Origin: Corynebacterium kalinowskii
GTDB taxonomy: Bacteria; Actinomycetota; Actinomycetes; Mycobacteriales; Mycobacteriaceae
Reading direction: 5' to 3'
Length of the DNA: 64,000 nt
Assembly (NCBI RefSeq): GCF_009734385.1
Contig: NZ_CP046452.1
Location: 1,364,001-1,428,000 of the forward strand
Under the pieces are notes generated by a model. It did not search any database and had not been told where the DNA came from. It worked only from the letters and a program-made list of their open reading frames with translations. Below are positions 1 to 6,024 of this stretch, one piece after another. The position numbers and the translations under genes are program-made. Position 1 is the first letter of the stretch. Each line of letters opens with the position of its first letter.

Positions 1-822
1 ACCTTCAAACACGGCCAGGCGAATAGCCCAGCGTGTCACGGCGCAGAGCGCGTCATGGCTGTTGTTGTCCTGCCAGATCTCCGAGGAGAATTTCTTCGGT
101 TCATCGCCGGTTAGCTCCGAGGTGAAAATGTCTCCGAGATCTCCGTCAATCTCTGGAGCGGAAGCCGTGAGCCACTGCATCGCCTTGCTGGTGCCGTAGG
201 ACTCCCCAGTTGGAAGCTCAGGGTCACCAGCAACACCAGCGACCAGATAGTCAAACAGGGCAGAAGGCAGAGCCTGCGCCTTATCTAGTGAGAAGGTGGT
301 TTCCTCGTCGCTAGTGCCCCGGTAGCACTTGTATTCTTTGCCATCCACGACAGAGCCGGGCGCGATACCGTATCTGTGACCCTTTTGGATCACGTCAACA
401 TCTGCGCCACAGGAGCGCTGGAACTTATGGCCTGCTACCACGGTGAAGTAAAAGTGACCGGAAGGATTATCGGAGTCTCTGCGAGTTACCCGAATGGTCG
501 AGTTGAGGATCTGGTCAGCGTCGAGACCTAGCTCCCCACACACCCGCTTGAAGCTCTCATAGCCTTGCTTGCCGTCATACTGGTCAACGTCGAGGATTAT
601 TACCTCTTGCTCAGTTCCGGGGATCTGCTGCACTCTCACGCCGGTATTGCAGCCAGCGGGTGCGTTATCCCAGAGCTTCTTAATCTCATCGAGCGTCAGG
701 TTAGGGATGTTGCCCGTGCAGCCCTGAGCAGGCGGGAACTTTTGGCCTGCTGGTAGTGGAAACAGCGCGAGACCGTTCTTAAAATGGGTAGTGACTGCGG
801 TCACATCGTATGGTAGACTCAA
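1..822 (-). CDS. Bifunctional primase-polymerase (Prim-Pol) replication protein, C-terminus beyond window
   Basis: This minus-strand reading frame is open from its start to the left edge, so only the first 274 codons are visible. The N-terminus (residues about 10-35, AVTTHFKNGLALFPLP then a basic stretch) and the later acidic strand IILDVDQYDGKQGY resemble the N-terminal domain of bifunctional DNA primase/polymerases of mobile elements. The aspartates of LDVD are the likely metal-binding residues. Such proteins start replication of excised phages, satellites and actinomycete integrative elements. The start drawn is TTG at 822 after a strong AAGGAG. An in-frame ATG at 915, four bases after the preceding small ORF and preceded by AGGTGG, would add 31 residues across a perfect hairpin (872-898). 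Family assignment was made by eye. Confidence 0.7.
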   Translation of the reverse strand, partial: MSLPYDVTAVTTHFKNGLALFPLPAGQKFPPAQGCTGNIPNLTLDEIKKLWDNAPAGCNTGVRVQQIPGTEQEVIILDVDQYDGKQGYESFKRVCGELGLDADQILNSTIRVTRRDSDNPSGHFYFTVVAGHKFQRSCGADVDVIQKGHRYGIAPGSVVDGKEYKCYRGTSDEETTFSLDKAQALPSALFDYLVAGVAGDPELPTGESYGTSKAMQWLTASAPEIDGDLGDIFTSELTGDEPKKFSSEIWQDNNSHDALCAVTRWAIRLAVFEG

Positions 823-871
823 GGGGAACTCCTTCAAATGGTAGTGGTTGATAACCTCCGTTTTGGTGTGA

Positions 872-898
872 AGCTCCCGGCGTTGTGAACCGGGAGCT
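872..898. repeat. Perfect 9-bp inverted repeat in the primase leader
   Basis: AGCTCCCGG and CCGGGAGCT enclose a 9-base loop. The repeat lies between the two possible starts of the primase gene (ATG 915 and TTG 822). No T-run follows on either strand, so it does not look like an intrinsic terminator. It may be an mRNA structure affecting primase translation, or an operator. Confidence 0.55.
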
Positions 899-918
899 TT
901 GCTCTTGGTGGACATCGT

Positions 919-1017
919 TTAGGCCACCTGCTGTTGTTCTTCGTTGAGATCATCGTCAAGGTCGTACAGATACCTAGTCAACGGCTCTTCTTGTTGCTCG
1001 TATAGGTAGGCGACCAT
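919..1017 (-). CDS. Tiny acidic ORF, 32 residues
   Basis: ATG at 1017 opens a 32-residue frame rich in Glu, Gln, Asp and Tyr, containing LTRYLYDLDDDL. It ends four bases before the alternative primase ATG at 915. Upstream in-frame starts exist: GTG at 1035, and TTG at 1044 directly after the stop of the AlpA-like gene. No strong ribosome binding site was seen, so it would have to be translated by coupling. It recalls the 51-residue acidic ORF at 1509-1664 in size, charge, its L-x-(R/K)-YL motif and its position just after another gene. Function unknown; it may be leader sequence without a product. Confidence 0.35.
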   Translation of the reverse strand: MVAYLYEQQEEPLTRYLYDLDDDLNEEQQQVA

Positions 1018-1044
1018 GCCGGTCTTATTGAACACTTTGACCAA

Positions 1045-1227
1045 CTACGCCACCCGCTCAGGGTTTTGTGCCTTGATCCAGGCTTCTACTTCATCGACCG
1101 GATACCGGACGGCCCCTTCGATCTTGACGAACGGCGGGCCAATTTTTCGCGAGCGCCAGTTAGCCAGCGTGGTGGCCTTGATTCCTGTCGCTTCTTCCAG
1201 CACGTTTGCTGAAATATATTGCTTCAT
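1045..1227 (-). CDS. AlpA/excisionase-like helix-turn-helix DNA-binding protein
   Basis: A 60-residue protein with one winged helix-turn-helix of the AlpA/MerR-like excisionase type. ISANVLEEATGIKATTLANW forms the helix-turn-helix, followed by a basic wing with GPPFVKIEGAVRY and a C-terminal helix. ATG at 1227 is chosen because AGGAG lies 8 bases upstream and the conserved fold begins there; the frame is open further to 1296. It lies immediately upstream of the tiny ORF and the primase, so it is a candidate regulator of replication or an excision directionality factor. It resembles the N-terminus of the protein at 2482-3009, suggesting duplication. Confidence 0.75.
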   Translation of the reverse strand: MKQYISANVLEEATGIKATTLANWRSRKIGPPFVKIEGAVRYPVDEVEAWIKAQNPERVA

Positions 1228-1394
1228 CCTTAATACTCCTATTCTCGTTGATTGGATGTTTCTCATTAACCATATCACAAATTCCCGAAATTTCACCCCA
1301 CGACGGGGGTATTGACTTGCACCCCTTTAAATTAAAGTGTAGGGCGTTTTAGGTTTTAGGTGTGTTAGAATCTTCTCAGAGCTTCCAAAACGGC

Positions 1395-1419
1395 AAGCTC
1401 ATGAACATGTTCATAGCTT
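1395..1419. promoter_or_regulatory. Operator-like palindrome
   Basis: A perfect 14-bp palindrome (ATGAACATGTTCAT, 1401-1414) is extended by AAGCT/AGCTT flanks, with one extra base on the left side. It sits in a 222-base stretch without genes (1228-1449) between the terminator at 1450-1507 and the AlpA-like gene. The size and symmetry fit a dimeric repressor site. Upstream at 1345-1360 TTTTAGG is directly repeated, and TAGAAT at 1366-1371 is a possible -10 on the plus strand. No target gene on the plus strand was found. Confidence 0.45.
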
Positions 1420-1449
1420 CTACCCAGAGGTTCGACGTGCTTAATAATT

Positions 1450-1507
1450 CAGCACAACGCCCGGCGCACCCGCTCCCAGACCAGAGAACGCGCCGGGCGT
1501 TGTGCTG
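1450..1507 (-). terminator. Strong stem-loop after the 51-residue ORF
   Basis: An 18-bp perfect inverted repeat (1450-1467 with 1490-1507) encloses a 22-base loop and starts two bases after the stop codon at 1509. On the minus strand it is followed by AATTATTAAG. Its position ends the operon 3009-1509; the weak T-tract leaves an additional regulatory role possible. Confidence 0.7.
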
Positions 1508-1508
1508 T

Positions 1509-1664
1509 CTAGCCCTCTAAGGAGTCTGCGTAGCACCCAGTCATCTTGGGTGGCAAGTACTTAGCTAGGCCTGTCTCGCTCTCCTGCTCGAGGTAGCGTC
1601 CTAATCCTGTCTCGCTCTCCCGCTCGAGGTATTTCTCAAGGCTTCCAGAATCAAAATTGTCCAT
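1509..1664 (-). CDS. Small acidic protein with a 12-residue tandem repeat
   Basis: A 51-residue frame whose ATG directly follows the TAG of the upstream 280-residue gene, so it is probably translated by coupling. Residues about 13-36 consist of two near-identical 12-residue units, YLERESETGLGR and YLEQESETGLAK, followed by YLPPK. The DNA repeat has a period of 36 bases (1570-1595 and 1606-1631 differ at one base), a multiple of three, which supports coding. A strong stem-loop begins two bases after its stop. I do not recognise a family. The charged amphipathic repeats could bind a partner protein, for example one of the DNA-binding proteins in the same operon. Confidence 0.6.
   Translation of the reverse strand: MDNFDSGSLEKYLERESETGLGRYLEQESETGLAKYLPPKMTGCYADSLEG
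1570..1631. repeat. Two 26-bp direct repeats, period 36
   Basis: CCTGTCTCGCTCTCC plus 11 further bases occurs at 1570-1595 and 1606-1631 with one difference. The period of 36 keeps the minus-strand frame of the 51-residue ORF, so these encode the protein repeat rather than being replication iterons. Confidence 0.75.
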
Positions 1665-2507
1665 CTACGCCACCGCCTTAACCACGCCTGCTGGTGGGTA
1701 GATCATGACGTATGGCATACCTGTTTCGTCTTCGTCCCAGTCGAGAGTGAATCCGAGGGCTTCCAAGTTCTCCTGTTCAGCCTGCATTCTCTTGTAGCCG
1801 TGACCGTAATTAAACAGCCAATAGCCATGCTCTTCGATACCGTGAACCCACCATCGGCAATTGTGGACATACCGACGCAGCAATTCGCAAACAGACTCAG
1901 CCGGTGCCATGCCTTCGTTGGGTGGCATGACGGAGTACCCGGCGACGATATTCGAGAAAAATGACTGAGAGTCGTAATGGCCTTCCATGACAACCTCAAC
2001 GCGGAAGCCGTGAGCCTTCAAGATCTCCACTTGAGAAGCAACCCGGTTTTTATCTGCTGCATCGGTAGTCGCGGTAAATCTCAGCTCTAGGGTCCTGCCT
2101 ACCTGTTGGGCGCTATCCCACAATGGCGACGGCTCCACGTCTGCGCCTTTGATGGCCTTCGTGACCTTAGCCAGTGTCGTGACGGTCTCCACCTTCTCAA
2201 CGAGCCAGCTCTCAGGAAATGCCCAGGAGTCCTGGCAGATCATGGTGCTGCCAGGGTGGGTAGGGTGCTCGATAACGCGACGTTCTAATCCGGCATCCTT
2301 CATGGCGTAGCGGAGACGCGATGACAAATCGGTTACCTCATGGGGGAGGTTGGTTTCTCCTGCCTTCTCGCGGAAGGCTGCGAGATCGATGCTGACGATC
2401 TCCTGTGCCATGTCCACGGCAATTAGTGGCGATGCAATTTCGCGTAGCTCATCGCGGTGCATCTTAGAGACAACGAGGTCTCTAATTTCTTGTGCTGAAT
2501 ACTTCAT
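1665..2507 (-). CDS. Mobile-element protein of unknown function, 280 residues
   Basis: I do not recognise a family. The protein is soluble, with no signal peptide or membrane span. Its N-terminal ~90 residues are helical and charged. The C-terminal part contains two alpha/beta blocks, one around LELRFTATTDAADKNRV and LKAHGFRVEVVMEG, the other near GFTLDWDEDETGMPY. This pattern suggests two similar small domains. The start overlaps the end of the upstream DNA-binding gene by 26 bases, and its stop is directly followed by the ATG of the 51-residue ORF, so the three form one operon. It probably belongs to control or replication of the element, which is inferred from position only. Confidence 0.7.
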   Translation of the reverse strand: MKYSAQEIRDLVVSKMHRDELREIASPLIAVDMAQEIVSIDLAAFREKAGETNLPHEVTDLSSRLRYAMKDAGLERRVIEHPTHPGSTMICQDSWAFPESWLVEKVETVTTLAKVTKAIKGADVEPSPLWDSAQQVGRTLELRFTATTDAADKNRVASQVEILKAHGFRVEVVMEGHYDSQSFFSNIVAGYSVMPPNEGMAPAESVCELLRRYVHNCRWWVHGIEEHGYWLFNYGHGYKRMQAEQENLEALGFTLDWDEDETGMPYVMIYPPAGVVKAVA

Positions 2508-3009
2508 TCTTACTCTCCTTCTTCTCTGCTGTGAACATGTCCTTAACTAGGGTGTAGGTCTCGTACTGGTCATGTTGTGGGTAGATCTCCCAGCCAGTTT
2601 CGCGCAACTTTTCAAAATCGCGGTACGCCTTAATGACTTCTTCGGGATCTTCTCCCCCGAGCGAGATCTCAGCAAAGCCGTGCATGTCAATCGCATCACC
2701 CCACAAGGCGCTGCGATGCTCTCCCAGCTCCGCGCGAATGGCCTTGACCTTCGGACCCGCCACGAACTGGATCTCCCCGCTCCCGTCATTGAGCGGGACA
2801 AAGTACGTTCCGAAATTGGAAATCACTTCATCCGTGCCATTTATAAACGCTTGTACCGCTGAGAGCCTGTAGCGAACTTGGCCCTCTAGCTTGACATGGG
2901 CGGGGCCCTTGCCATCTCTGCGCCATGAGTACAGCGTCTGCTCCGTGACGTTGAGCAGACCCGATACCTGTTTACTTGTCAACATTTTATTGACTGTTGT
3001 ACTGGTCAC
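2482..3009 (-). CDS. AlpA-like helix-turn-helix protein with a C-terminal extension
   Basis: Residues about 9-55 form an excisionase/AlpA-type winged helix-turn-helix: SKQVSGLLNVTEQTLYSW followed by GKGPAHVKLEGQVRY and a helix. This closely parallels the small protein at 1045-1227. Residues 60-175 are an extension without a recognised domain, containing YFVPLNDGSGEIQFV and an acidic helical tail. A possible role is transcriptional activator or repressor of the element's genes, with the extension mediating oligomerisation or partner binding. The gene begins the operon 3009-1509; the ATG at 3009 follows an AAGGAGGAAA-type binding site. Confidence 0.72.
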   Translation of the reverse strand: MTSTTVNKMLTSKQVSGLLNVTEQTLYSWRRDGKGPAHVKLEGQVRYRLSAVQAFINGTDEVISNFGTYFVPLNDGSGEIQFVAGPKVKAIRAELGEHRSALWGDAIDMHGFAEISLGGEDPEEVIKAYRDFEKLRETGWEIYPQHDQYETYTLVKDMFTAEKKESKNEVFSTRN

Positions 3010-3135
3010 TTTTCCTCCTTAGGTGTGTTGTAGATCACTGCTGGGTGTATCGTACCATACCCCCTATTGACAGCCATTGATTAGTAATGTAAAGCCTAAG
3101 TTTTCCCAGGTCACAACCGCTCCAAAAATAGGAAA

Positions 3136-3180
3136 ATCGACGCCAAAGATAACGTTTTAGTAACATTATTTGGCGTCGAT
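3136..3180 (-). terminator. Terminator after the excisionase-like gene
   Basis: 12-bp arms (ATCGACGCCAAA at 3136-3147 with its complement at 3169-3180) enclose a 21-base AT-rich loop. On the minus strand the stem is followed by TTTTCCTATTTTT, as in an intrinsic terminator. It lies 27 bases beyond the stop of the gene at 3207-3419. Confidence 0.8.
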
Positions 3181-3206
3181 TATGGGGCGGTTTTCGCGCG
3201 ATGGCA

Positions 3207-3419
3207 TTACATGGCTGCACCCATCGGGTACATGGCGGACTCAATTTCTGAGATCTTCAGACGAATTGGGCCACGACAACGGCCACCAATTCGGTATGCG
3301 GGAATTTGCTTTTGGGCAATCATCCGCCGAAGCAATTTATCTGAGACGGCAAAATGTTTCGACGCATCTTGCAGGGTTACGTACGGCTCAGTGTCGGCAT
3401 GAGAAAAGCCAGTGGACAT
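3207..3419 (-). CDS. Excisionase (Xis) family DNA-binding protein
   Basis: A 70-residue protein with an excisionase-type helix-turn-helix: YVTLQDASKHFAVSDKLLRR, then a basic wing AYRIGGRCRGPIRL and a short C-terminal helix. This is the classical size and position of a recombination directionality factor, 107 bases beyond the end of the small gene that follows the integrase. ATG at 3419 is preceded by GAAGGAG. Its own terminator separates it from the following operon. It is the most likely true Xis of the element; the two AlpA-like proteins further on are more likely regulators. Confidence 0.75.
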   Translation of the reverse strand: MSTGFSHADTEPYVTLQDASKHFAVSDKLLRRMIAQKQIPAYRIGGRCRGPIRLKISEIESAMYPMGAAM

Positions 3420-3526
3420 AGTTCACTCCTTCAAGTGAGCCGTCCTACTGGCTGAAATATTTTGGCCTCATTTGGCCGGGAAGCTATTGGGTTATGCCCT
3501 CAAGTTAGACAGAGCTGTACAGAATG

Positions 3527-3895
3527 TCAAGGCTTACCGAAAAGTTTGTTCCACGTCTCGCGGGTGATCGGTTCAACGGCTATTGCTTCCGCGTGGTGCA
3601 TGTGGTGCCCGTCAGGGTCAATCGACCTCACGTCCTCCTGGCTGAGATTCACATTTTTAGGGTCGCTGTCAGTCCAGGGCAACAGGCCCTTGATGTGCCC
3701 ACACGAGACAGCTACCGGAACTATCGGGTCACTCTCTAGCTGCCAGGCGTGCCCGTCATGGAAGGCTAGAGCCGGGACACTGTCGCCGGGCGTGCCTTCT
3801 ACTTCGAGCATCACCACAAAACCGACAACGCACCCGCGAGGGCACCTGTAGGTTGTCCGGGCGATTCTGCGCAGAGTTTTGATGTCCAGGGTCAT
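3527..3895 (-). CDS. Mobile-element protein of unknown function, 122 residues
   Basis: The ATG overlaps the integrase stop codon in an ATGA arrangement, so translation is coupled to the integrase. The N-terminal third is basic and holds CPRGC; a second cysteine-histidine pair, SCGH, occurs near residue 66, so a metal site is possible. The middle is beta-rich (GFVVMLEVEG, ALAFHDGHAW) and the C-terminus contains DPDGHHMHH. I do not recognise a family. Coupling with the integrase suggests a role in recombination or maintenance of the element. Confidence 0.65.
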   Translation of the reverse strand: MTLDIKTLRRIARTTYRCPRGCVVGFVVMLEVEGTPGDSVPALAFHDGHAWQLESDPIVPVAVSCGHIKGLLPWTDSDPKNVNLSQEDVRSIDPDGHHMHHAEAIAVEPITRETWNKLFGKP

Positions 3896-5088
3896 AGCGT
3901 GATCGTCTCCCCTAGCTTGTTCATAACCTCTTGAGTACGTCCAGGGCGAACTTGAGCGTAGACCTCGAGGACCGTTGTTAGGTCGCGGTCGCCAATGATC
4001 TTGCCAACCACGGAAGGCTCCACTCCTTGCTCCAATAGTGCCGTGGTGACGAATCGACGGCCAGAGTGTGGATGTACCCGCTTCTTGATCTCTGCCTTAT
4101 CCTTCATCGCCTTAACCGTGGATCGGTAGGACGTATCCATAACAGGGCTTCCGCTTCTCGTCGTGGTGACTAGATCGTCATCATCTGGTCCGGTGAAGGT
4201 CTCTAGATGCTTCATGATGTCGGCATAGAACGCCTTGAAAACCGGCACAGTGCGCATTCCTGCTGGTGTCTTCGTCTTGCCCATAGAAACCATCTTGCCG
4301 TCAATTCGCTGATAATTGTCTTCAACCTTGACGGAAATACTGGTGACTTCTCCCTTCTCGTCGCGGGTGACGAGGATGTGTTTCCGCTTTAGCGCGATGG
4401 CTTCACCTATTCTCAGGCCATGGAAGAACACTAAGGCTGTCATGAGCTTGTAACGGTCACTAGCCTGTCCGTAGAGAGCTACAAGCTCGTTCACGTCGAG
4501 AAGATCCTTCTCATAGGTGGGCTTCACCTTCCGTTTTCCAGCCTTGACACTGATTGGGTTAGCTGGAATCAATTCGTCCTCTACGAGGTCAGCGAATGCG
4601 CTTCTTAGATGCTGGTAGGCCTTCCGGTTCATCTCTCCACTGTCGGGCCACTGGTCCGTGATCTGGTCCCACCACATCCGCGTCTTGGACACGGTCACCT
4701 CCTTCACGGGGAGATCTGCGAACGAGCCGGGAACACCATCGCCTGTAATCCTGCGATCTACGCGGTCGCGATATTTAGCCATCGTGGAGACGGCAAGGCC
4801 TTCGCGCTCCTTCTCGTCCAGCCAGCGAGCCATGAGGACGCGAACGGTAAAAGCTTCATCGTCTTTTTTCTCCTGCTCTGCTGCTATGCGCTCAGCCGGG
4901 GGTGTCCAGTGCCCCTTACGAATGAGGTATTCCTCATCCTCGAGCCACTGGTGGGCATCACCAATCAGATAAAAAGTCTCTGGTGCTTTATGGCGCAGTC
5001 CATCCGGTCCAACGTATCGAGCCTGAAACTTGCCACTTGGCAGTTTGCGGATATTGCCAAAGCTGCTCACTTCGTTCTTTTTCGCCAT
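3892..5088 (-). CDS. Tyrosine recombinase (integrase) of the mobile element
   Basis: A 398-residue phage-type integrase. It has an N-terminal arm-binding region (about 1-60), a SAM-like core-binding domain (about 80-175) and a catalytic domain (about 195-385). Catalytic residues visible are Arg226 (HGLRIGEAIAL), a basic strand near Lys272-274, His341-x-x-Arg344 (HPHSGRR) and Tyr377 (VLEVYAQ). The usual His/Trp before the tyrosine is Asp367 (IGDRD). ATG at 5088 is preferred: a GAGGG-type binding site precedes it and homologues begin with a similar MAKK start. A longer frame to 5382 would read through the tRNA. The gene points away from the tRNA-Val 3' end, the probable attachment site. Confidence 0.92.
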   Translation of the reverse strand: MAKKNEVSSFGNIRKLPSGKFQARYVGPDGLRHKAPETFYLIGDAHQWLEDEEYLIRKGHWTPPAERIAAEQEKKDDEAFTVRVLMARWLDEKEREGLAVSTMAKYRDRVDRRITGDGVPGSFADLPVKEVTVSKTRMWWDQITDQWPDSGEMNRKAYQHLRSAFADLVEDELIPANPISVKAGKRKVKPTYEKDLLDVNELVALYGQASDRYKLMTALVFFHGLRIGEAIALKRKHILVTRDEKGEVTSISVKVEDNYQRIDGKMVSMGKTKTPAGMRTVPVFKAFYADIMKHLETFTGPDDDDLVTTTRSGSPVMDTSYRSTVKAMKDKAEIKKRVHPHSGRRFVTTALLEQGVEPSVVGKIIGDRDLTTVLEVYAQVRPGRTQEVMNKLGETITL

Positions 5089-5089
5089 G

Positions 5090-5138
5090 TCGTGCCCTCG
5101 TGCCCTCGTGCCCACATTCGTGCCCAATGTGTGGGCAC
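5090..5138. repeat. Four TCGTGCCC octamers plus an inverted copy upstream of the integrase
   Basis: TCGTGCCC occurs at 5090-5097, 5098-5105, 5106-5113 and 5118-5125. GTGCCCAC at 5108-5115 also has an inverted partner GTGGGCAC at 5131-5138. The cluster covers the integrase ribosome binding site region. Repeats like these fit arm-type integrase or Xis binding sites, or autoregulation of the integrase. Confidence 0.55.
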
Positions 5139-5202
5139 AAACGGTTATTTTCGTCCAATACTGTCTAAGGCGCACTTTACGGCAAATAGGCCTTGACATG
5201 CG

Positions 5203-5234
5203 AAAACCCCGCTTTACCAGGGGGTAAAACGGGG
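5203..5234 (-). terminator. Terminator of tRNA-Val(CAC)
   Basis: Twelve-base arms (5207-5218 and 5223-5234, one mismatch that can pair as G-U) with a 4-base loop are followed on the minus strand by TTTT. It lies 7 bases beyond the mature tRNA 3' end, between the tRNA and the integrase. Confidence 0.8.
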
Positions 5235-5241
5235 CGTGTTG

Positions 5242-5275
5242 TGGTCCCAGCTGGGATCGAACCAGCGACCTTTCC
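5242..5275. other. Probable attachment site (tRNA-Val 3' end)
   Basis: The integrase gene lies about 150 bases from the 3' end of an intact tRNA-Val, and all genes between there and the left edge look mobile. Tyrosine integrases of this type commonly use the tRNA 3' half as crossover core. The second copy would lie outside the window to the left, so the exact core cannot be defined. Confidence 0.45.
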
Positions 5276-5313
5276 GGTGTGAACGGAACGCTCTTCCACT
5301 GAGCCATGGGACC
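5242..5313 (-). tRNA. tRNA-Val (CAC)
   Basis: 72 bases fold into a cloverleaf. The acceptor arms are GGTCCCA and TGGGACC and the discriminator is A. The anticodon stem TTCCG/CGGAA encloses loop TTCACAC, giving anticodon CAC. The T arm is CTGGTTCGATCCCAG. CCA is not encoded. Its 3' half faces the integrase, the usual arrangement for an element inserted at a tRNA. Confidence 0.95.
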
Positions 5314-5327
5314 TGATGTGGAACTGG

Positions 5328-5355
5328 TCAATACAGTAGCACCAGAACTCGTCAA
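5328..5355 (-). promoter_or_regulatory. Promoter of tRNA-Val(CAC)
   Basis: On the minus strand TTGACG (5355-5350) and TATTGA (5333-5328) are separated by 16 bases, and the tRNA begins 14 bases further on. The spacing fits a housekeeping sigma-A promoter. Confidence 0.55.
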
Positions 5356-5437
5356 AATTAAAATTGGGTAAACCGAGTACAACTGGCTGCTAAATTACAT
5401 CACCGTAAGTTCGAAAATCCGGCGTTGTAGTGCAGAT

Positions 5438-5467
5438 TTGTTAACTTAAGCCTAAACGCGCTAATGT
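5438..5467 (+). promoter_or_regulatory. Promoter of the tRNA array
   Basis: TTGTTA (5438-5443) and TAATGT (5462-5467) with an 18-base spacer lie about 40 bases before the first tRNA of the plus-strand array. Apart from the two divergent promoters nothing was seen in 5314-5508. Confidence 0.45.
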
Positions 5468-5508
5468 TTGTGTTCGCACCAAACAACAGCTTTTGTTGTT
5501 CGTGCAAT

Positions 5509-5581
5509 GCGGATGTAGCGCAGTTGGTAGCGCATCACCTTGCCAAGGTGAGGGTCGCGAGTTCGAGTCTCGTCATCCGCT
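5509..5581 (+). tRNA. tRNA-Gly (GCC), copy 1
   Basis: Acceptor GCGGATG pairs with CATCCGC, discriminator T. The anticodon stem TCACC/GGTGA encloses TTGCCAA, giving anticodon GCC. Identical to the copies at 5718 and 6025. Confidence 0.96.
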
Positions 5582-5605
5582 CTGATTTTTTCGGAAATCA
5601 ATCCT

Positions 5606-5677
5606 GCGCGTTTAGCTCAGCGGGAGAGCGCTTCCCTGACACGGAAGAGGTCACTGGTTCAATCCCAGTATCGCGCA
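5606..5677 (+). tRNA. tRNA-Val (GAC), copy 1
   Basis: The anticodon stem CTTCC/GGAAG encloses CTGACAC, giving anticodon GAC. The T arm is ACTGGTTCAATCCCAGT. Acceptor GCGCGTT pairs with ATCGCGC with one T-T mismatch. Identical to the copy at 5913. Confidence 0.94.
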
Positions 5678-5717
5678 CCGGCACCACGCATGGCGCCAGA
5701 AATAAATGAATGCGAAT

Positions 5718-5790
5718 GCGGATGTAGCGCAGTTGGTAGCGCATCACCTTGCCAAGGTGAGGGTCGCGAGTTCGAGTCTCGTCATCCGCT
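5718..5790 (+). tRNA. tRNA-Gly (GCC), copy 2
   Basis: Sequence identical to the copy at 5509-5581; anticodon GCC. Confidence 0.96.
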
Positions 5791-5832
5791 CTGGTACTTT
5801 TTTAAGTACCTGAGGCGGGAATTTCCTGCCAC

Positions 5833-5903
5833 GGTGGAATGGCCGAGTGGTGAGGCAACGGTCTGCAAAACCGTGCACACGGGTTCGATTCCCGTTTCCA
5901 CCT
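5833..5903 (+). tRNA. tRNA-Cys (GCA)
   Basis: Acceptor GGTGGAA pairs with TTCCACC, discriminator T. The anticodon stem ACGGT/ACCGT encloses CTGCAAA, giving anticodon GCA. 71 bases. Confidence 0.95.
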
Positions 5904-5912
5904 CGCACGTTA

Positions 5913-5984
5913 GCGCGTTTAGCTCAGCGGGAGAGCGCTTCCCTGACACGGAAGAGGTCACTGGTTCAATCCCAGTATCGCGCA
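5913..5984 (+). tRNA. tRNA-Val (GAC), copy 2
   Basis: Identical to the copy at 5606-5677. It is followed by an 8-bp hairpin (5985-5992 with 5999-6006), which may be a processing or pausing signal inside the array. Confidence 0.94.
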
Positions 5985-6024
5985 CTGGTGCCCGGCGGGG
6001 CACCAGATAAAACCAATACGTAAT

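Noticed and set aside
565..756. 63-codon plus-strand frame
   Set aside because: Antisense to the primase-polymerase frame, which continues to the left edge.
1570..1631. Direct repeats as replication iterons or a CRISPR-like unit
   Set aside because: Only two copies, period 36, in frame with a small ORF; best explained as protein repeat.
4609..5196. 195-codon plus-strand frame
   Set aside because: Antisense to the integrase, no family resemblance and no binding site.
5089..5382. Extension of the integrase frame upstream to 5382
   Set aside because: It runs through tRNA-Val and its terminator; the ATG at 5088 has a binding site and matches integrase N-termini.
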